This document shows, piece by piece, positions 1-7,662 of a stretch of 64,000 nt of DNA. Under the pieces are notes generated by a model, which saw nothing but the letters and a program-made list of their open reading frames with translations, made no database searches and was not told the origin of the DNA. Position 1 is the first letter of the stretch; each line of letters starts with the position of its first letter. The translations under genes and the position numbers were made by a program. The DNA comes from CALODL01 sp942492115 (lineage in GTDB: Bacteria > Planctomycetota > Phycisphaerae > UBA1845 > CAIVHJ01): assembly GCA_942492115.1 (NCBI GenBank), contig CALODL010000024.1, positions 186,001 to 250,000 of the forward strand, in the 5' to 3' direction.

Positions 1-208
1 CTTCGACACCACAGCCTGTCCCGCAGTAACGACACGGGGCTTTGCCCCATGTGAGCTGTGATGTCGGCACGTCCCCGTCGGCCTCATCTAGCAGCGTCCG
101 TGCAGTGCTCTGATCGCCGAGCGAAAAAGCCACGACGCTACCGAGCCCGGCGCCGAGCGACTGCATGAAGGTACGACGTTCGAGCTGTGGCAGTTGGATG
201 TCGATCAT
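1..208 (-). CDS. napA: Periplasmic nitrate reductase catalytic subunit, N-terminal part (cut by window edge)
   Basis: Only the first 69 codons are inside the window. Residues 11-15 (RRTFM) form a twin-arginine export motif followed by a short hydrophobic stretch. Residues 54-68 read WGKAPCRYCGTGCGV, the characteristic start of NapA-type molybdopterin oxidoreductases that holds the first cysteines (C59, C62, C66) of the N-terminal [4Fe-4S] cluster. The family reduces nitrate to nitrite in the periplasm. The ATG at 208 lies 13 bp after the stop of the octaheme cytochrome gene and has an AAGGAAG ribosome site upstream, so it is the last visible gene of the Rieske/cytochrome b/octaheme operon. 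With so little sequence, an assimilatory or formate-dehydrogenase-like relative cannot be fully excluded, but the Tat plus WGKAPCRYCGTGCG combination favours NapA. Confidence 0.85.
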   Translation of the reverse strand, partial: MIDIQLPQLERRTFMQSLGAGLGSVVAFSLGDQSTARTLLDEADGDVPTSQLTWGKAPCRYCGTGCGVE

Positions 209-221
209 GGGTCCGTCTTCC

Positions 222-1868
222 TTACTTGGGATCGCCCGTCTTGCCATAGCGCTTGTCCATTGCCTCACGGATGGCCTTCGCCTGGTCCTCCGCACCGGTG
301 ACGTACCACGCGTGTTCAGGACGTGCCAGGATGCCATCGATGACCGCGGTCACGGCTTGTGCATCGTGACCTTCAGACGTCGCGTGGTTGACCAGTTCGC
401 GGGCCTGCGGGATCAACTCCATGTAGAACCGCTCGGCGACCTCGAACATGCCGTGCCAGTGCGTGTAGTCCGGAGCCATCATGCTGGCGCCGTGCCGGGC
501 GCGGCGACCCTCGTGATGCCACAGCATGAACCACGTCCATTCGATCTCATCGTCGAACTGCGTTGAACTGATCAATTCAGCTTTGCGCAGGGCATCCATG
601 ATGGCTTGCCCGGGCTTGGCAAATTTCTCGTTGAATAGCACGACGAGATCGTCGTACTGTTGATAAAACCCATTGATGTAATCGGGCGTGTGACAGTGCG
701 AACACACGTCCTGCATGCGGCCGCGCTTGGCATCGCCCGTGTCGTGCACCAATGACGCCCGCACTGTCGGGTCGGTCTCCGTCACAATGCGATGCTGGAT
801 GTCCGTATCCATCCACTTGCTGACCGGTGGACGGTTGTTCCACGAGATCCGTTCACCCGGATCGTGCGTCACGCGGCCACCGTTGCGCATGTGCCCGGAC
901 ATGTGACAGGTCGCACAGGTCGGCGCCGCCGAATAGTCCTGTCCCAGGACCCACGTGTGGCTGTCGAGGTTCATCTCATCGCGCAGGTCGCGATAGGCCA
1001 CGCCATGCTTGGATTCCTCATAAATTTCCTTCTGCGGATGATCGGGCCCGAGGTGACACTTGCCGCAGTTCTCCGGCTGCCGAGCGCGACGTGGTGAGAA
1101 ATCATGTCGACTGTGACACGCCGAACATGAGCCGCGCGAACCGTCGAGGTTCAGACGACCGATTCCCGTGTTGGGCCACGTACCGGCATGATAGAGCGGA
1201 CGACCGTCAGCGTTCTTGACCACCCGACCGAGGGCTTCGAGGTCAGTTGGTTTGCCGTTGGCATCGGGCTTGAGGTCATCGACGGTGATCATTCCACCAT
1301 CAGTCGATACCAATCCCACCTTGCTGCCGTGACATTGCAGACATCCGGAGAAGGCGCTGGCCATGCCGTTGACCATATCGATGGCCCGACCCGGAGTCGG
1401 CGAATGCGGATTGAATGACATCCGCGATCCCTCGACCGTTTCTGCGAGGAAATTGTCGAGCGAAGCCAGAATGTTCCCGGCTGACGAGTGGTGGCTGGCC
1501 GCAAACTCCGCAGCCTCCGTCGGATGGCATGCCGAGCAATCGCGCGGCGTGACCACGGTTGCGATCAGTGCACCGTAATGTTCAAAGCCGTCGACATCGC
1601 CTGCTCTGGCCTGATGGCACTCGACGCATGCGACGCCCTTGTGGGCGTGGGTACTCGACTTCCAATGGTCGACGATCCCGGGATTGACCTGGCTGTGGCA
1701 CTCGATGCAGGTGTGGCTGCTCTCAGGCACCATGGTCATGAGCGTCGACATCGGCATGTCGGATGGCGACATATGCCGGCGCGATTCGAGCTCGGCGACC
1801 ATGATCAGCGAGGCACACAGGGCGATACCCAGCACGAAGACTACGATGCGCTTCGTGTTCAATGACAT
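222..1868 (-). CDS. hao: Octaheme cytochrome c, hydroxylamine oxidoreductase (HAO) family
   Basis: The 548-residue protein has an N-terminal signal/anchor (residues 7-25) and exactly eight CxxCH haem c motifs, beginning at C54, C81, C111, C176, C248, C268, C318 and C389. Segments such as WPNTGIGRLNLDGS (231-244), ENCGKCHLGPDHPQ (266-279), WHHEGRRARHGA (450-461) and PDYTHWHG (466-473) are characteristic of the HAO family. Members either oxidise hydroxylamine or hydrazine, or (epsilon-type) reduce nitrite or hydroxylamine. Whether the P460 cross-linking tyrosine is present needs an alignment; Y468 lies in a plausible region but this is not proven. An AAGGAG site 7 nt upstream supports the ATG. 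The neighbours are fused cytochrome b (54 bp upstream) and napA (13 bp downstream), which points to nitrite or hydroxylamine chemistry in nitrate respiration. Confidence 0.92.
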   Translation of the reverse strand: MSLNTKRIVVFVLGIALCASLIMVAELESRRHMSPSDMPMSTLMTMVPESSHTCIECHSQVNPGIVDHWKSSTHAHKGVACVECHQARAGDVDGFEHYGALIATVVTPRDCSACHPTEAAEFAASHHSSAGNILASLDNFLAETVEGSRMSFNPHSPTPGRAIDMVNGMASAFSGCLQCHGSKVGLVSTDGGMITVDDLKPDANGKPTDLEALGRVVKNADGRPLYHAGTWPNTGIGRLNLDGSRGSCSACHSRHDFSPRRARQPENCGKCHLGPDHPQKEIYEESKHGVAYRDLRDEMNLDSHTWVLGQDYSAAPTCATCHMSGHMRNGGRVTHDPGERISWNNRPPVSKWMDTDIQHRIVTETDPTVRASLVHDTGDAKRGRMQDVCSHCHTPDYINGFYQQYDDLVVLFNEKFAKPGQAIMDALRKAELISSTQFDDEIEWTWFMLWHHEGRRARHGASMMAPDYTHWHGMFEVAERFYMELIPQARELVNHATSEGHDAQAVTAVIDGILARPEHAWYVTGAEDQAKAIREAMDKRYGKTGDPK

Positions 1869-1922
1869 TGATCAACTCCTTGAGACGAGGCGGTCAGGCC
1901 ACGGCCTCCCAAACGGTCAGTA

Positions 1923-3365
1923 TCAGAACCGCGATGAATCCGACGATACCGATGTACACGCCGACATCGCGCGTGGCGCAATTCGTTCGAGTACGGCATC
2001 CACCCACGGCCACAGCAGAACGAGCCCGCCCAATGCGCCGGTCAGCAGCACCGCAGCATTGAGGCCCATGATCTTCAACAATCTGAACTGGAAAAAGAAA
2101 TACCACTCCGGCTTGATGTGCTCGGGGGTATGCAACGGATCAGCCTTGGGCCCCATTTCCGCAGGAAAGACGATGCTGAGCAGAGTCAAAAGGAACAGCA
2201 GCAATGTACCGATCATCACCTCGGTGATGATGTGATCCGGGAAAAAGTTGAACGGCTTGTCTTTGCCCGAGCCTTCAACGAAGCGTTCGTGACGCGCACC
2301 GGCGTAGACCACGGTGACCGCCAGAAACACCGCCCCGCCGATCCACAAGCCGGCGTTGGGCGCTTCGTTGTTGACCAGATCAAAGATCAGCTTGGACATC
2401 GCGAGCAACCCGACGACCAGCCAGATCATCAGACCGTAGAGATGCCCACGGAAGAGCAAGACTGCCGTGGTGCCCCCCACCGTTCCGAGGATCATCCAGA
2501 ACAATCGGCTACTTTGCGGTGTCAGCCGGTGGGCAATCAAACTGACCTGAATGGGATTCAATGCCGCCGCAACCATGCAGCCCAGTGAAAGCAGCGCGAC
2601 AAAGAGGGCCAGCAATCGTACACCTGGAAGCTCGTACGCCAGGCGCCGATGAGTGGCGATGCTTTCTGCCCGTGGATCCTTGAATGAGAGGTCAGACACG
2701 CCATGAAGCCGCAAGACTGCGACGTGCAAACCGATGAGCACGATCATCGCCACAGGTAGGATACTGACGTGCAAATTGTACATCCGCGTGAGGGTATTCG
2801 GCCCGACCTCGTGCCCGCCACGCATGAAATGGGCCAGGGTATCGCCAACGAACGGCGTCAGGGCCGTCAGTTCGGATGCTACCGTGATCCCCCAGTAACT
2901 GAGCTGCTCGTAGATCAACGAATAGCCCGTAAAACCGAGAACCAGTGTCGACAGGAGCAAGCCGCAGCCCACGACCCAGTTGAATTGACGCGGATGGCGA
3001 AACGCACAGGAGAAGAACACACGACTCATGTGCAGAAGTACTGTAATGATCATCAGGTTCGCGGCCCACTTGTGAACGCTGCGCACGAACCAGCCAAACG
3101 GTACCTCGTGCGTAATGCGGCTGACACTTTCATAAGCGTGGTCAACCGACGGCACGTAGTAAAACGTCAGCAAAATGCCTGTCGTAATCTGGATGAAGAA
3201 CAGGTAGGCCGGCGTGCCACCGAGGGCAAACCACCAGCGTTTGATGTGACCCGGAACCGGTTCATTGGTCACCTCTTGAACACGGCCCCAATCGACCGGC
3301 AACAGCTGCCACAATCGACCGCTCGTAGATGTCGTGTGCGTACCGTGGGGTGCAGGATCAGGCAT
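1923..3365 (-). CDS. Cytochrome b of a Rieske/cytochrome b (bc1/b6f-type) complex
   Basis: The 480-residue polytopic protein covers both the cytochrome b6-like N-terminal part and the subunit IV-like C-terminal part. Haem ligands are H98 and H112 in one helix and H199 and H214 in another, giving spacings of 13 and 14 intervening residues; the 14-residue second spacing is the b6f-like arrangement. A PEWYFFFQFRLLK segment near residue 425 is the Qo-site PEWY motif. The role is quinol oxidation at the membrane together with the Rieske protein encoded just upstream, whose coding end overlaps this start by 8 bp (translational coupling). A GAGGAAGA ribosome site sits 6 nt before the ATG. No cytochrome c1 or f gene is present; the octaheme cytochrome 54 bp downstream is the obvious candidate electron acceptor. 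Confidence 0.93.
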   Translation of the reverse strand: MPDPAPHGTHTTSTSGRLWQLLPVDWGRVQEVTNEPVPGHIKRWWFALGGTPAYLFFIQITTGILLTFYYVPSVDHAYESVSRITHEVPFGWFVRSVHKWAANLMIITVLLHMSRVFFSCAFRHPRQFNWVVGCGLLLSTLVLGFTGYSLIYEQLSYWGITVASELTALTPFVGDTLAHFMRGGHEVGPNTLTRMYNLHVSILPVAMIVLIGLHVAVLRLHGVSDLSFKDPRAESIATHRRLAYELPGVRLLALFVALLSLGCMVAAALNPIQVSLIAHRLTPQSSRLFWMILGTVGGTTAVLLFRGHLYGLMIWLVVGLLAMSKLIFDLVNNEAPNAGLWIGGAVFLAVTVVYAGARHERFVEGSGKDKPFNFFPDHIITEVMIGTLLLFLLTLLSIVFPAEMGPKADPLHTPEHIKPEWYFFFQFRLLKIMGLNAAVLLTGALGGLVLLWPWVDAVLERIAPRAMSACTSVSSDSSRF

Positions 3366-3861
3366 GCCGATCTTCCTCCGGTATCACGACGAAGACCCAC
3401 CCATTGCGTGCGTCGACACGCACGGGGTAAGTCGGCAAATCCTTACCCTCGGCCGCCGGCGGGCCAGACACGGCTGCGCCCTGCGGATCGAACACTCCGT
3501 TGTGACACGGGCAGTAGAAGCACTCGCGCCCTGCCTCCCAATGGACTTTGCATCCCAGATGTGGACAGGTGCTCGACAGGGCTTTGAAGCCCTCCGCGGG
3601 GTTCTCTGCGACCTCGGCAAGGCGCACGAGATTGATCTTCGCTCCACGGTTCCCGGTCACGGACACCGTGGACCCCACGCGTAAGCTGTCGAGCGTACCG
3701 GCGAACATCTCGCGTGTACGTCGCTTGCCTGGAGGCACGAGAAACTTGAAGAAATGGCTCAGGCCGAGACCATATCCGGCGACGATCCCAAGGACCATCA
3801 GGGTCGTAGTCAAGAACGACCTCCGTCCGCTCTCGGGCGGCGAACCGCTGGTATCCTGCAT
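3358..3861 (-). CDS. Rieske [2Fe-2S] iron-sulfur protein
   Basis: This 167-residue protein has a twin-arginine-like RRSFL motif at 13-17, a single membrane anchor at about 19-43, and a Rieske domain with CPHLGC (C99, H101, C104) and CPCH (C117, C119, H120). C99, H101, C117 and H120 would bind the cluster, and C104-C119 would form the usual disulfide. It is the high-potential electron acceptor from quinol in a cytochrome bc-type complex. A GAGGAAGG site lies about 9 nt before the ATG. The gene is followed without a gap by cytochrome b, and the upstream CBS gene ends only 62 bp away on the same strand, so the operon may start there. Confidence 0.95.
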   Translation of the reverse strand: MQDTSGSPPESGRRSFLTTTLMVLGIVAGYGLGLSHFFKFLVPPGKRRTREMFAGTLDSLRVGSTVSVTGNRGAKINLVRLAEVAENPAEGFKALSSTCPHLGCKVHWEAGRECFYCPCHNGVFDPQGAAVSGPPAAEGKDLPTYPVRVDARNGWVFVVIPEEDRHA

Positions 3862-3923
3862 GTGAAGCTGCCTTCCTCAAACACCGCGCGACGTCCCGGC
3901 CGCGCGGCGCAGGGTATGTTCGT

Positions 3924-4553
3924 TCAATCCGGACACGGTGCACGCTCAGGGCTGAGCAGGATCACACCGTGATCGCGGAGTTTGCGTTCGATGGTCGAAT
4001 AATAGTCCGCGCCGGTGCGAATGAACAGCACGGGCTCGTCGCCGTCGGTGCGCAAACGCGCGGCGACCATGCACGTGATGTTGTCGTCGCTGCCGAGAAC
4101 CCGCAAGACGGCCGCGATGTCATCCAGCCCGTGGGGCAGCGCGACCTCGACTCGACGACCCGGCTGATCCAATCCCAACAAGTGATGAAATGCTCTCAGC
4201 ACATCCTGCTTGGTGATAATGCCGACGACCCGGCCATGTTGGACCACCGGCAACGCATTGAACGATGCCGACGACAGGATGTCGAGGGCATCCTCCAGGG
4301 TATCCGCGAGCCCGACCGTTCTAGGCTCACAGGTCATGATCTCCTCGACCTTGAGGTCGGTCCGGTTTGACCGCTCGTAGCCGATGGCCGAGCGTACGTC
4401 GCGGTCTGTCACGATGCCGACGAGGCGTCCGCCCTCATCGATCACGGGCAATTGGTGTACGCGGTGGGTGTCCATCGCCTCTGCGGCCGCACTCACGGCG
4501 GTGTCGGGCGTCGTCGTCACCGTCCGTTCCGTCATGTGGTTCTGTACGAACAT
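3924..4553 (-). CDS. Tandem CBS-domain protein with a C-terminal ACT-like region
   Basis: Two CBS motifs are visible (MTERTVTTTPDTAVSAAAEAM with GIVTDRDVRSAIG, then IMTCEPRTVGLADTLEDALD with GIITKQDVLRAF). They are followed by an approximately 70-residue region beginning GRRVEVALPHGLDD that resembles an ACT-like ligand-binding fold. Such proteins bind adenosyl nucleotides and act as energy or redox regulators; no catalytic domain is attached. The reading frame is open further upstream, but GAGGA lies 7 nt before the ATG at 4553, giving a 209-residue protein starting MFVQNHM. It is on the same strand as and 62 bp upstream of the Rieske gene, suggesting control of, or co-expression with, the nitrogen-oxide respiratory operon. 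The exact ligand is unknown. Confidence 0.8.
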   Translation of the reverse strand: MFVQNHMTERTVTTTPDTAVSAAAEAMDTHRVHQLPVIDEGGRLVGIVTDRDVRSAIGYERSNRTDLKVEEIMTCEPRTVGLADTLEDALDILSSASFNALPVVQHGRVVGIITKQDVLRAFHHLLGLDQPGRRVEVALPHGLDDIAAVLRVLGSDDNITCMVAARLRTDGDEPVLFIRTGADYYSTIERKLRDHGVILLSPERAPCPD

Positions 4554-4817
4554 CGTCATGTCCTCATTGGCTTGGATGATCGGTGGCGTCGTCGGCGATT
4601 GACCGATCGTCGGTCCGTGCGGGCTGATTAGCATGATGGATGCCAATCGATCTCCGGCATAGCCCCACTGGCGCCCGTCCCAGTCACTTGCCCTCACCGC
4701 CCGAGCCCTGGAGCGAGCATTCGCTCAAGTTCTGCGGATTTTCACGCACTCCGTGATGTGTGATAATGAGGGGTCAGGGCACGCTGGGGACGCCAGCCCG
4801 CCGGCACATACGCTGGA

Positions 4818-6070
4818 ATGAGAAATGCTATGCAGCAACCATCGCAACCAGGGGCTCCAAGGTCGTACGCACCGCCAATGAACTTGACGCATTTCGAACA
4901 ACTGAAGCGTTGGATGGGACTGACGCCTGAGGTCGAAAAAAGCCTCTACGACGTGGCCACGCTGATGCCCCCGCAGGCACCGCTCATCGTAGACCGATTT
5001 TACGAACGTTTGATGGCCGAACCCGAGGCGCGTGTCGTCATGGGCACCGGCGATCAAGTTGACCGGCTGCGGCCCCGACTTGCTGCCTGGCTGCTCGATT
5101 TGTTTCAGGGACCGTACGACGAGAGCTATCTGCAGAAACGGTCGATCATCGGTCGCACGCATGTTCTCGTGGCCCTGCCCCAACAATTCATGTTCGCCGG
5201 CATGTCCGTACTCCGCTCAGAGCTCACCCGGATGATCGGAGCATCGAACCTGTCAGAGCGTGCAATGAAAATCGAAGCCATGCACCACCTGTTGGATCTC
5301 GAGCTCGCGATCATGCTCGACACGTATCGCGACAGTTACGTTCAGAAGATTCGAGAAGCAGACCGCCTGCTGGTCAAGCAGGAAATGGCCGAGATGAAAC
5401 ACATGGCCCACATCGGGCAACTCGCGGCCTCGCTGGCTCATGAGATCAAGAATCCACTGGCTGGCATCAGTGGCGCGCCGTTCAGGTCCTCTCGCAGGAA
5501 ATGGATGCCATGCATCCAAGGCATCAGATCATGCAGGAGATCCTGCGGCAGATCGACCGGCTGGACAACGCGGTCAAGGATTTACTGACTTACGCCCGCC
5601 CGACTCCCCCAAAACTGCGCGTCCACGATGTCGGTGCGGTCATTCGGCGGGCGCTGACCGTCTTATCCGAGGACCCTGCGGTCAAGGCCATCACGGTGGT
5701 CTGCACCGGTTTCGACCATGGCGTCGAAGGCCTTCTGGACGCGACGCAGTTCGAACATGTCGTATCGAATCTAGTGATCAACGCCGCCCAGGCATGCAAC
5801 GGTGCAGGCCAGGTCACGCTCAGTGTCGCGCGGCATCGCAAAAACGTCGAGGTGCGCATCAAGGACAATGGCGAGGGAATGCCCGAAGAAACAGCCGAAC
5901 GGGCCCTCGAGCCATTTTTCACCACCAAGACACGCGGCACAGGCCTCGGGCTCTCGATTTGCAAGCGCATCATCGATGAGCACCGCGGCACGCTGATGAT
6001 CGAATCGCGGCCTCAACACGGCACCACCGTCACCTTGACGCTCCCCAGAGGCAAGGACACCGAGTCATGA
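4818..6070 (+). pseudogene. Globin-coupled sensor histidine kinase, interrupted by a 2-bp frameshift
   Basis: The first frame (4818 onward) encodes a protoglobin sensor domain (about residues 21-180) with RTHVLVALPQQFMFAG, whose H115 fits the proximal haem ligand. A HisKA dimerisation helix follows with the phosphoacceptor motif SLAHEIKNPLAG (H208). The frame breaks at 5475-5476. The second frame continues in the correct register with VQVLSQEMDAMHP..., an N-box (NLVINAAQA), a G1 box (KDNGEGMP) and a G2 box (GTGLGLSICKRII). Removing one GC dinucleotide from GGCGCGCC (5472-5479) restores the family-typical reading GISGAVQVLSQE. The stop codon overlaps the response-regulator ATG (ATGA). This is either a slippage mutation, a sequencing error or, less likely, a programmed shift. 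The intact protein would be a cytoplasmic haem-based gas sensor. Confidence 0.8.
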
Positions 6071-7431
6071 GTAGAACACGCGTGCTCATTATCGAAGACG
6101 AACAGCTCATTCGCTGGTCACTCAAGCAGCGCTTCGAAAGCGAGGGCTACACCGCCGTCGAGGCCGCGGATGCCCGCGAAGGCATCAAGCACTTCGAAGC
6201 CATGTCTTACGATCTGGTGATGCTCGACTACAAACTGCCTGATGTCACCGGAATTGATGTGCTGCGGCGCATTCGGCAACTCGACGAGGAAGTCGTTGTC
6301 ATCATGATGACGGCTTACGGCAAGATCGAAACTGCCGTCGAAGCCATGAAACTGGGGGCTTACGACTTCGTCAGCAAACCGTTCCAGATCGACGAACTCA
6401 TGCGCATGGTCGAACGTGGCCTGGAGACGACACGACTCAAGCGCCAAGTCCGTGACTACCGTGAGAAAATGCAGGGCGAATTTGGTTTCTCCAAGATCGT
6501 CGGAGCCAGCCCAGCGATGCGCGAGATGTTCGATGTGGTCAAGAATATCGCCGAGAGCGGTGCGCCGACGATCCTGCTACTTGGTGAAACGGGCACGGGA
6601 AAAGACCTTCTGGCCAAGACGATCCACTACAACTCGGACCGCGCTGCGGCACCATTCGTCAACATTACGTGCACGGCCATCACCGAGACGCTTCTCGAAA
6701 GTGAACTATTTGGGCACGAAAAAGGCGCCTTCACTGACGCCAAGGTCCACAAAGAAGGCTTGCTCGAGATGGCCGATGGCGGCACGGTCTATCTCGACGA
6801 AATCGGCGACATGCCGCCGTCACTGCAGGCCAAGCTGTTACGTTTTCTCGAAGAACGCACTTTTCGCCGAGTCGGGAGCGTCAAGGATGTGTCAGTCGAT
6901 GTCCGAGTCATTGCCGCCACCAACTGCGACCTGCGCAAAGCCATTGCAGAAGGCAAGTTTCGCGAAGACCTGTTTCACCGCCTCAATGTCATCTCGCTCG
7001 AACTGCCTCCACTGCGTGAACGAGACGGAGACCTCGAACTGCTGACGCGCTATTTCGTCGACGAGTACCGCCGAGCCTACCGCAAAACCATCACATCGAT
7101 CGAAGACCCGGGCTATGAGAAGATCCGCGCCTACCCCTGGCCGGGCAACGTTCGAGAACTACGCAACTCCATCGAACGGGCGGTCATTCTGTCCAAGTCA
7201 GATAAGCTCAGTGCCAGTGACTTCGTCACCGGCAAGCAGGAGGAGCACAGCTCTACGGGGATCGACGGTCTGCACCTCCCCCCCGACGGGGTCAATCTCA
7301 AGGAAGTCGAGGCCCAACTGGTCCACCAGGCTCTCGAACGCACAAACGGTAACCAGACCCAGGCCGCGAAACTCCTCTCACTCTCGCGCGATCAGCTGCG
7401 CTATCGTATGGAGAAACTGGGGCTGTTGTAG
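6067..7431 (+). CDS. NtrC-family sigma-54-dependent response regulator
   Basis: This 454-residue protein has the classical three-domain order: a receiver domain with phosphoacceptor D54 and K104, a sigma-54 interaction AAA+ domain with Walker A GETGTGK (173-179), GAFTDA loop (220-225), Walker B and R-finger region, and a Fis-type helix-turn-helix at the C-terminus (NQTQAAKLLSLSRDQLRYRMEKLGL). It is translationally coupled to the globin-coupled kinase by an ATGA overlap, so the two form a two-component system. The next gene downstream is preceded by a consensus sigma-54 promoter, making that promoter its probable target. The arrangement resembles HupT/HupR or HoxJ/HoxA control of hydrogenases, but the sensor is different. 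Confidence 0.95.
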   Translation: MSRTRVLIIEDEQLIRWSLKQRFESEGYTAVEAADAREGIKHFEAMSYDLVMLDYKLPDVTGIDVLRRIRQLDEEVVVIMMTAYGKIETAVEAMKLGAYDFVSKPFQIDELMRMVERGLETTRLKRQVRDYREKMQGEFGFSKIVGASPAMREMFDVVKNIAESGAPTILLLGETGTGKDLLAKTIHYNSDRAAAPFVNITCTAITETLLESELFGHEKGAFTDAKVHKEGLLEMADGGTVYLDEIGDMPPSLQAKLLRFLEERTFRRVGSVKDVSVDVRVIAATNCDLRKAIAEGKFREDLFHRLNVISLELPPLRERDGDLELLTRYFVDEYRRAYRKTITSIEDPGYEKIRAYPWPGNVRELRNSIERAVILSKSDKLSASDFVTGKQEEHSSTGIDGLHLPPDGVNLKEVEAQLVHQALERTNGNQTQAAKLLSLSRDQLRYRMEKLGLL

Positions 7432-7500
7432 AGCCTTCGGACTCTCCTATCGCACGGAGACGGCTGAGCCCGCGCACAGATATTCGCCACCTGTTCCGCG

Positions 7501-7518
7501 GCGTTGGATCCCCAACGC
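7501..7518. promoter_or_regulatory. Perfect 7-bp inverted repeat, possible activator site or terminator
   Basis: The sequence GCGTTGG-ATCC-CCAACGC lies 70 bp after the response-regulator stop and 93 bp before the -24 element of the sigma-54 promoter. That distance is usual for an upstream enhancer-type site bound by an NtrC-family activator. No T-run follows, which argues against an intrinsic terminator. The assignment is positional inference only. Confidence 0.35.
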
Positions 7519-7610
7519 TACGCCTGTTCTCTCACGCCATGAGTGTTTTGCCGCACCTCCGCGCCATCAACTCTGATCTTTGTGCATATCCTGCCAGATC
7601 CCGCAGTCAG

Positions 7611-7625
7611 TGGCACGACTCTTGC
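7611..7625 (+). promoter_or_regulatory. Sigma-54 (-24/-12) promoter of the hydrogenase operon
   Basis: TGGCACG-ACTC-TTGC matches the sigma-54 consensus TGGCACG-N4-TTGC at every fixed position, with the required 10 nt between the GG and GC elements. Transcription would start near 7637. An SD (GGAGG, 7651-7655) and the hemerythrin ATG at 7663 follow. The promoter sits directly after a gene for a sigma-54 activator, so the element is very probably functional. Genes run in one direction with overlaps from here to 18176. Confidence 0.88.
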
Positions 7626-7662
7626 CCCCTGATCAGTAGTGGTCAAACTCGGAGGATCATCG

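Noticed and set aside
5501..6070. A separate small ATPase-only kinase gene starting at 5501
   Set aside because: The segment upstream of 5501 in the same frame still aligns to the HisKA helix (VQVLSQE), so it is the displaced second half of one kinase rather than an independent gene.
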